From: Solicoccozyma terricola
Taxonomy: Eukaryota > Basidiomycota > Tremellomycetes > Filobasidiales > Piskurozymaceae
Length of the DNA stretch: 64,000 bases
Direction of reading: 5' to 3'
Assembly: GCA_001600875.1 (NCBI GenBank)
Contig: BCLD01000004.1
Coordinates: 694,553-758,552, forward strand
Part shown: one piece after another, positions 58,265-64,000 of the stretch
Position numbering within the stretch: the first letter of the stretch is position 1
Layout: the number at the start of each line of letters is the position of its first letter
The notes under the pieces: model-generated
The model's input: only the letters and a program-made list of their open reading frames with translations
What the model was told of the DNA's origin: nothing
Databases searched by the model: none
Program-made: the position numbers and the translations under genes

Positions 58265-61200
58265 TTACCTCCTCTCCCTCAGGACAAACCACACCGCCCC
58301 AACCAACATCACCGCATAACCCACAATAAAAGCAAACAACACCAATACATCTCGATAGTAGTGTTCCAAGCTGAACCCGAATAACGTCTGCATGATCAAT
58401 GCAGCGCTGATTTCAACTTTAACACCTGCGAGGGTATCGACAATTTGAAGACCTGATCCGACTTCGTTGACGGCTAGAGCTTCAAGGGCGTAACCAAGGG
58501 TGGAAAACCAACGAAGCCAGCGAAGGACAGGTGGGATGTGTGAAAGGTTGACGAAGAACTGAATGTCGGAAAAAGGCGGAAGGGACCATTAGGTTCGGTA
58601 TGATTCAAAGACAAAAGTCGTTCCAAGGTTAACTCACTCCAGCGTAGGTCATAAGGTAAAGGTTATATAATGAGCTGGTCAAAATGGCAACGCCACCGTT
58701 CCGGAAGATACACGCCAGCAGAAAGTTCTACCATACCACCCGGGGGAACGTCAGTCAACGTCCCCTAAATCCAATAGCACAATCAGGGACTCACAAACAA
58801 GGTCAAGCCCAATGAAAATTCTATCAAGATCAACAAAAATTTGAAGAACCTAGCTGCGTCGTGCGATAACCCAACCATGAAATAGACGATGGTGCTAACG
58901 ATGATGGTTGGGATCAGACGGAGGGGGATGACATCGAAGATGATACGAGAGAGAAGCCAAGCGGTAGGACTGGGTCGATCGAACATGGTCAGCTTATATC
59001 GGGTTGGAGGAGAGTATGAACAGGGTCATACGAATAATAGGAGCCAGCCCGCTCGCGAAGGAAGAGCGCTCGAATTTCAACGAGGTTGTAAAGCGCACTG
59101 TTTTGCCAGACATCACGTATTAATTCAGATTCCATCTCGTTGGGATCGCCTTGACAGCGACAGCCAACGACGCCTTACCTCAAGGTCGAGAAAGCAATCA
59201 AGGATCCCAAGAAGAACAAGCTTCCCACCCGATTTTGAAAACCGGCAATCGTGAGGTTCACCTGGAAGTACAGACCACCGGCGAAGACTCCAAGTATTGC
59301 CGCGAAAAAGACATGAGCGACCAGTAACGTCTTGTCTCTGGAGGAAGAATGGGTCGTGGTCAGCCCATTTCCTTCAGCTCCGACGAATCCCCCCCCCCCC
59401 CCCCTTTTCTCACCGCTTCAAAGTACGCCATTCTCGACCGCTGAGAACTATCAATTGCGTCAAAAATGTGGTTGCGCATCGAGTCGTCGTCCGTGACGCA
59501 GATTCTACGTTGGAAGGAGGATACAGCAGGTCTTTCGTCTTTGCCATAATGGGCACGTCATGTGACTCTATACTTCGCGAAGCCGCCTTGCCCTTCTCGA
59601 GAGAGCTTGCATCCGGATGCGAGACAGTCCTCTCAGCGCTCAACAAGTTATCAGCACCTCCCTCAGAGCTATCGGATGGCCGCTGTACCGGTGATATCTT
59701 GCCAGTAGCCAAGTGGGTCGGTGGATTTGAAGCGATTTCTAGGAGATGATCTGCAATGTTATAACCTTCTGGGCAGATCAGGCCTTGAGTGGCAAAGTAG
59801 CGGCTGGGTTCGGCTCCTCCAGGTCCAAAGTAGAGTTGGCGGCCATTCGCGAGAAGGAGAACGGTATCGAACGTTCGATAGAGCGATGAGGAAGGTTGAT
59901 GTATGGAAGCGATAATGGTGGTTGGTGACGTTACGTTGTTGCTCAGACTCTTGAGGACCGAGATCACCTTCGCAGCGGAGACGGAATCAAGACCCTACGA
60001 AAGAGACGGTGTTCGGTAATGGCATCTCCCCATCTCGCAAACTCTCCATACTCACGCTCGTGGGCTCGTCTAGAATCAAAATCTCTGGCGCTGCAATCAA
60101 CTCTATCCCAATACTGACCCGTCTCGCCTCTCCGCCACTGATCCCCCGTCTCTCGCCATCTCCGATCCGAGTATCCGCAACGTCCATCAAACCGAGCTGA
60201 CTCATGACTTCATACACGCGTTCGCGTTTCACTTCTTCGGGAACATTCTCGGCCAGTCGGAGGTTGGCTGCAAAGGTGAGGGCCTCGCGGACGGTCGATG
60301 TTGGGGCAAGCACGTCGGACTGCGTTGAGGGTCGTTGGCGGGGAGGTTTCCGCATGATCAGAGACACCTTCACTACTCACCTGATCAACAAACGCAACTC
60401 GATGTCGAGCTCCGACTTGTTGCGTGTCAGCAGCGAAGAACGATACGGTACCGGTTGTGACACCCGATGTCTTCCTTCTTCCAGCAAGGATGTCGACTAG
60501 AGTCGATTTGCCCGCACCTAGAACATCCAAAGACGACATCCCATCAATCACTGACGACCCCTCATCATTGTCGCTCACACTCACCGCTAGGACCCAACAC
60601 ACAACAAAAACCTCCCACGGGCATTTTGCCAGAAACCCCATCCAATACCACCTTCCCATCGCATGATCTACCTTTACCCACGCCTGTACCCTTCGCCCAA
60701 GCTCTAAACTTAGTCAAAGCTGCGTTTACACCCGATTTCCCACCGACTTGATACCCAATACCAGTCCATTCCAAACTCGCTCCTCGACCTTTATCCGATC
60801 CTGCGATGTAAGGTCGTTTCTTGGCTTTTCGACGGAGGAATATTCCCCATAGGAAGACGAGAAGAGCAAGGAGGATTATAGCCCCTACGACTGCTAAACC
60901 AGCAATCACTCCGGCACTCAAACCGGAGCTACTCGTGCCCGAGCTCCCAATGATACCCTGTGCTTGATCTATCACGTACTGTTGCACGCATTCACCAAAT
61001 TCACAGTCCTGCAATGCTAGTCCATTCGATCCGAACAAACTGACCAACGTGGTCTGCTTGAACAGACAAGAAGCGGTAGAGGAACCTGCAGCAGGTGGAT
61101 CACATTGAATATCGAGCTCTCCACCGAGATCGTTGACCGTCCCTGCTATCGACATGATACCGGAGCAGAAAGTGGTGTTTGAAATGCAAGAACAAGCGAG

Positions 61201-61995
61201 GTTTTGACATGTCCAGAGGGATGAATTTCCCGTAGCGGGTGATGTTGTATTGGATATTGTTTGGTTACAATTATCGGCTTTGCAGTAGAACTGGAACGAT
61301 AGATTTCCAGCGTCAGTTTTCAGAGAAAAGTAATATCATAGTTCACCAATTCACCATTCATTACTCACCTGCTCAACACCTTCATACCACAACTGCGCAT
61401 ACACCGTACCTTTCCCACCGAAACTCGTCACGTTCACTTTTGGCGACAGACTACCGTCTAATGTTCTTTGAATCGTCAATTGGCTTTTACCCGGAAAGAG
61501 AGACTGTAATGTCGTCGCGATGACATTACAAGACAATTGAGAAGAAGCGTAGGTTGTAGATTGGGTGTTACAGACGAGGGTAGAATTGAGCGATGAAGAG
61601 GAGGTGAGGGACGTGTTTCCGGCTAAAGAAGAGGAGCAAGCTGATGCTGTTTGACAGACTGTGATTGGGGGTGTGTCGCCGATCCATTCAGACGGGTTTC
61701 GTCGCACAGACGAACAGCTCGGCATTTACTCACCTGTGCATGCCGGTCCGGTCCAACCAGAATCACAAGCACAACTCGAGACATTCCCAAATCCACCCGT
61801 CAACGGTGCTGCTATCCCACCCGCGACTAAATTTCCCCCACAGACCGGTTGAATGCATTCCGAAGAGGTGATGAAACCTGCTGGACAGATGCAGGTTGTA
61901 TCGAAGAGATCGCCATAGTTGGAGCAGTTCTTTGCGGAGACGGTGGAGACGGTGGAAACGGTGAGGAGAGCGAGAAGGGGGATGGTGAACAGCAT
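58265..61995 (-). CDS. ADP1: ABC transporter, subfamily G, ADP1-like (half-size with secreted-style N-terminus)
   Basis: White/ABCG-type transporter. The start at 61995 gives a signal peptide (MLFTIPLLALLTVSTVSTVS) and a Cys-rich extracellular domain with EGF-like spacing (TCICPAGF, SCACDSGWTGPACT), many Asn-X-Ser/Thr sites, then one membrane helix (LSAGVIAGLAVVGAIILLAL). The nucleotide-binding domain has Walker A GPSGAGKSTL rebuilt across an intron, the signature ISGGEARRVSIGIEL, Walker B ILILDEPTSGLDS and IASIHQPSSSLYRTFD. The membrane domain follows (FFAAILGVFAGGLYF, SPTAWLLSRIIFDVIPLRLI) and ends VWFVLRERR at 58265. This signal peptide, EGF-like region, helix and ABC-TM order is that of yeast Adp1, whose substrate is unknown. 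About ten exons; one intron near 59391 holds C14. It is divergent from UVE1. Confidence 0.92.
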
Positions 61996-62654
61996 GATGG
62001 GGTGTTGTGTGCGGATTCGCGGCGTTGGAGAAGCCTAGGCCCCTATTTGATATTCGATGTTGGCTCGAGTGAACCCCTCAGACCCGTTCGCAGGACCTTG
62101 CCATTTGTCCTGGTCTACGGATCAAGGTGAGATCGTAGTGGTGCGTATCTACGATCCAAGATCGTTCCACGAAGCACCAAATATAGAACGGGCAGAGCAC
62201 AGGGGGTACATAACAAATGTACGCGGCTCAAGAATAGATCCGCGGATCCGAGCCAACTATTTCAACTAGCAAGAAGGGATAGGATGGCAAGGCAGGCAGG
62301 CGTGATTGCATCACTCGCAACGCCAGAGCCATGCCATCGCATCCTATGCCTCCTGAGACCACCTTGGCGGAGCTGTATTGCCTGGCTTCTCAGTCTCCAT
62401 TCATCTGAACCTACCATTTATCTGAAACCATACTGCGCCAGAATTCCGGTAGTGACGTAACTCGGCCACGCGAGCGACTTTTGGTTTTCGATCTAGCGTC
62501 GATCGATGTAGATCAATCGCATGAGTGTATGAGTGTCGAGGAGGACGTGGTACAGTCTAGCATCACACAGCATTGCACTGCATAGTCTGACAGTCGTCGC
62601 GTTCTCCGCGATAGTCTCTCTGCAGCAGCTACATCTCTCCAAGGGGGTGTGTGT
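61996..62654. promoter_or_regulatory. ADP1-like/UVE1 divergent upstream region
   Basis: About 660 bases with no supported gene. Near the UVE1 side is a dense group of GATC and CGAT words (62489-62519). A GCAAGGCAGGCAGGC repeat lies near 62288. Confidence 0.55.
62489..62519. promoter_or_regulatory. GATC/CGAT cluster upstream of UVE1, candidate light-response element
   Basis: Within 31 bases: CGATC at 62489, CGATCGAT at 62500-62507 and GATCAATCG at 62511-62519. GATC/CGAT pairs are the type of sequence bound by white-collar GATA factors in fungi. They lie 136-166 bases upstream of the first UVE1 ATG. The link to light control is inference, helped by the known light induction of UVE1 in Cryptococcus neoformans. 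Confidence 0.45.
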
Positions 62655-64000
62655 ATGCTCGCCTTTCGTGTCTTCCCACGATCGCATCTTCTCCGATCCA
62701 CGCCACATTCCATAAACCGTCTGCGGTCCTCATTCAACATGCCACCAAAACGAAAGCGAGCTATCACGATCGCCGCAGCTACAAACCCAGACGTTAACGT
62801 GGAGATTATCGATGGTAAAGACGCTCTGAGAGCTAGTCCCGATGCTGACGAAGACGGAGAAGCACTAAATGTGGCGAAAGTCATTGGTCGGAAAGCGACC
62901 AATGGGAAAAGGGAAGTGAAAATGGAAGGGGAAGAAGGAGATTCGGAATTCAGTTATCCTCCAATAGATTCGCTATCGAACAAGAAAGTAAAACGAACGC
63001 CAACTAAAGCATCTGTAGCAGCAAAGAAGGGTTCCGATGAGATTAAAGCGTTTAAAGCGGAGCAAGCTGCGAAAAAATCCGTCGTGAAGATGGAGGATGG
63101 AGAAGACGTGGAACCGGATGTAGTGGAAGATTTAGACGCGGAGAGGAGAGAGGCGAGGAGAGCACCTCCTGTTAATAGTGATTATCTGCCGTTGCCCTGG
63201 AAGGGCAGATTGGGTTATGTGAGTCTGATTACAACCTGATTCTGCAAACCAAGTTGGGTGGATTAGAGATTGATTAGATCACGTTGTCGTCAGGCGTGTC
63301 TGAACACCTATCTTCGATTCTCAAACCCACCAGTCTTCTCCTCTCGAACATGTCGTATCGCTTCTATCCTTGAACACCGTCATCCCTTATCCGACCCAAC
63401 TCAACCATCTCATCCTACCAAAAATCGTCCGAATAAATCACTTCCCGCTTCCATCGCCCTCGGTCAAAAATACGTTCAAGACATCGGTCTCGCTAATGCT
63501 AGAGATATAGTCAAGATGTTGAGATGGAATGAAAAGTATGGAATCCGATTTCTGAGATTGAGTTCCGAGATGTTCCCGTTTGCTAGTCACGAAGAGTACG
63601 GGTATTCATTGGAACCGTTCGCCTCCGAGGCATTAGAAGAGGCTGGAAAGGTGGCAGCTGAGTTGGGGCACAGGTTGACTACGCATCCTGGACAGGTGAA
63701 GGGTTTTACAATTCACATTGGCCATCTCCGGTGCTAATACATCTTGATTGATTTAAACACAGTTCACACAGCTAGGAAGTCCACGCCAAGCGGTGATTGA
63801 CAACGCGATACGTGATCTAGCATATCACGCAGAACTCCTCTCTTTGTTGAAATTACCTCCTCAGCAGGATAGAGATGCTGTGATGATACTTCACCTCGGT
63901 GGGACATTTGGCGACAAGGCGACCACACTCCAAAGATTCAAAGACAACTACGTCAAGCTACCACAAGGAATAAAGAATCGATTAGTATTGGAGAATGACG
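62655..64000 (+). CDS. UVE1: UV damage endonuclease UVE1 (partial at right edge)
   Basis: Metal-dependent endonuclease that nicks 5' of UV photoproducts. Two in-frame ATGs matter. At 62655 the product starts with a 28-residue Arg/Ser-rich, acid-free leader (MLAFRVFPRSHLLRSTPHSI...), a likely mitochondrial presequence. At 62739 it starts MPPKRKRAITIAA with a nuclear-type basic cluster. The N-terminal 150 residues are Lys/Glu-rich and disordered. The TIM-barrel catalytic domain begins PLPWKGRLGY, joined to ACLNTYLRFSNPPVFSSRTC over an intron, then QDIGLANARDIVKMLRWNEK, YGIRFLRLSSEMFPFASHEE, AAELGHRLTTHPGQ joined to FTQLGSPR, and VMILHLGGTFGDKATTLQRF with a metal-binding His. The frame is still open at 64000, so the C-terminal half is missing. 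The two starts suggest dual targeting. Confidence 0.93.

Overview
The window is a gene-dense stretch of nuclear DNA from a basidiomycete yeast-like fungus, most likely a tremellomycete (Cryptococcus/Kwoniella/Tremella side). The inference rests on many short introns (about 50-80 bases, GTGAGT or GTACGT donors, CTRAY branch points, CAG acceptors), compact intergenic spaces, and proteins such as a UVE1-type UV endonuclease, a CUE plus glutamine-rich DEF1 protein and a GH128 glycosidase. The species cannot be named from the sequence alone. There are no bacterial-style operons; neighbours are mostly divergent or convergent pairs.

Layout, left to right. 1-1508: serine/proline-rich, coiled-coil protein of unknown role (-), cut by the window edge. 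1792-5232: DBP10 (-). 5461-6659: unknown nuclear-looking protein (+). 6793-9464: AVT-type amino-acid transporter (-). 9702-11306: mitochondrial ribosomal protein uL4m (-). 11501-13591: mitochondrial dihydroorotate dehydrogenase (+). 13732-17867: VPS35 (-). 18067-18991: assembly gap of N, flanked by G runs. 19345-21291: RET2 (delta-COP, +), whose 5' end lies in or beside the gap. 21497-24271: multi-spanning RING E3 ligase (+). 24474-25422: CIA30/NDUFAF1 (+). 25496-28262: ESF1 (-). 28596-30544: REI1 (+). 30722-32130: mevalonate diphosphate decarboxylase (-). 32712-36729: DEF1 (+). 37483-39209: indoleamine 2,3-dioxygenase (+). 39431-41124: BRCT-domain protein (-). 41402-42829: pantothenate synthetase (-). 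42961-45042: PRP31 (-). 45215-47653: dihydrolipoamide dehydrogenase (-). 48052-49341: FES1 (+). 49634-50763: Mago nashi (-). 50958-51849: mitochondrial uS10m (+). 52242-53915: secreted GH128 glycosidase (-). 55447-57526: bZIP factor (-). 58265-61995: ADP1-like ABC transporter (-). 62655 to the right edge: UVE1 (+).

The genes are ordinary housekeeping functions: ribosome biogenesis (DBP10, ESF1, REI1), mitochondrial translation and energy metabolism (uL4m, uS10m, CIA30, LPD1, DHODH), RNA processing (PRP31, Mago), trafficking (VPS35, RET2), protein quality control (FES1, RING E3), and metabolism (MVD1, PAN6, BNA2).

The unusual material is non-coding. There are very long C or G homopolymers, nearly all in introns and next to the gap. 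A cluster of four TGACGTG-type elements sits between MVD1 and DEF1. An 88-base tandem repeat lies in DEF1 intron 1, and its GCGAAGCGAGC core also sits at the 5' splice site of an unrelated gene. There is a GC-AG intron, a perfect CRE palindrome in an intron of the bZIP gene, and a dual-start UVE1 preceded by a dense GATC/CGAT cluster. No conventional mobile element, CRISPR array, rRNA or tRNA gene was found. Exon boundaries were worked out by eye and are less certain than gene identities.
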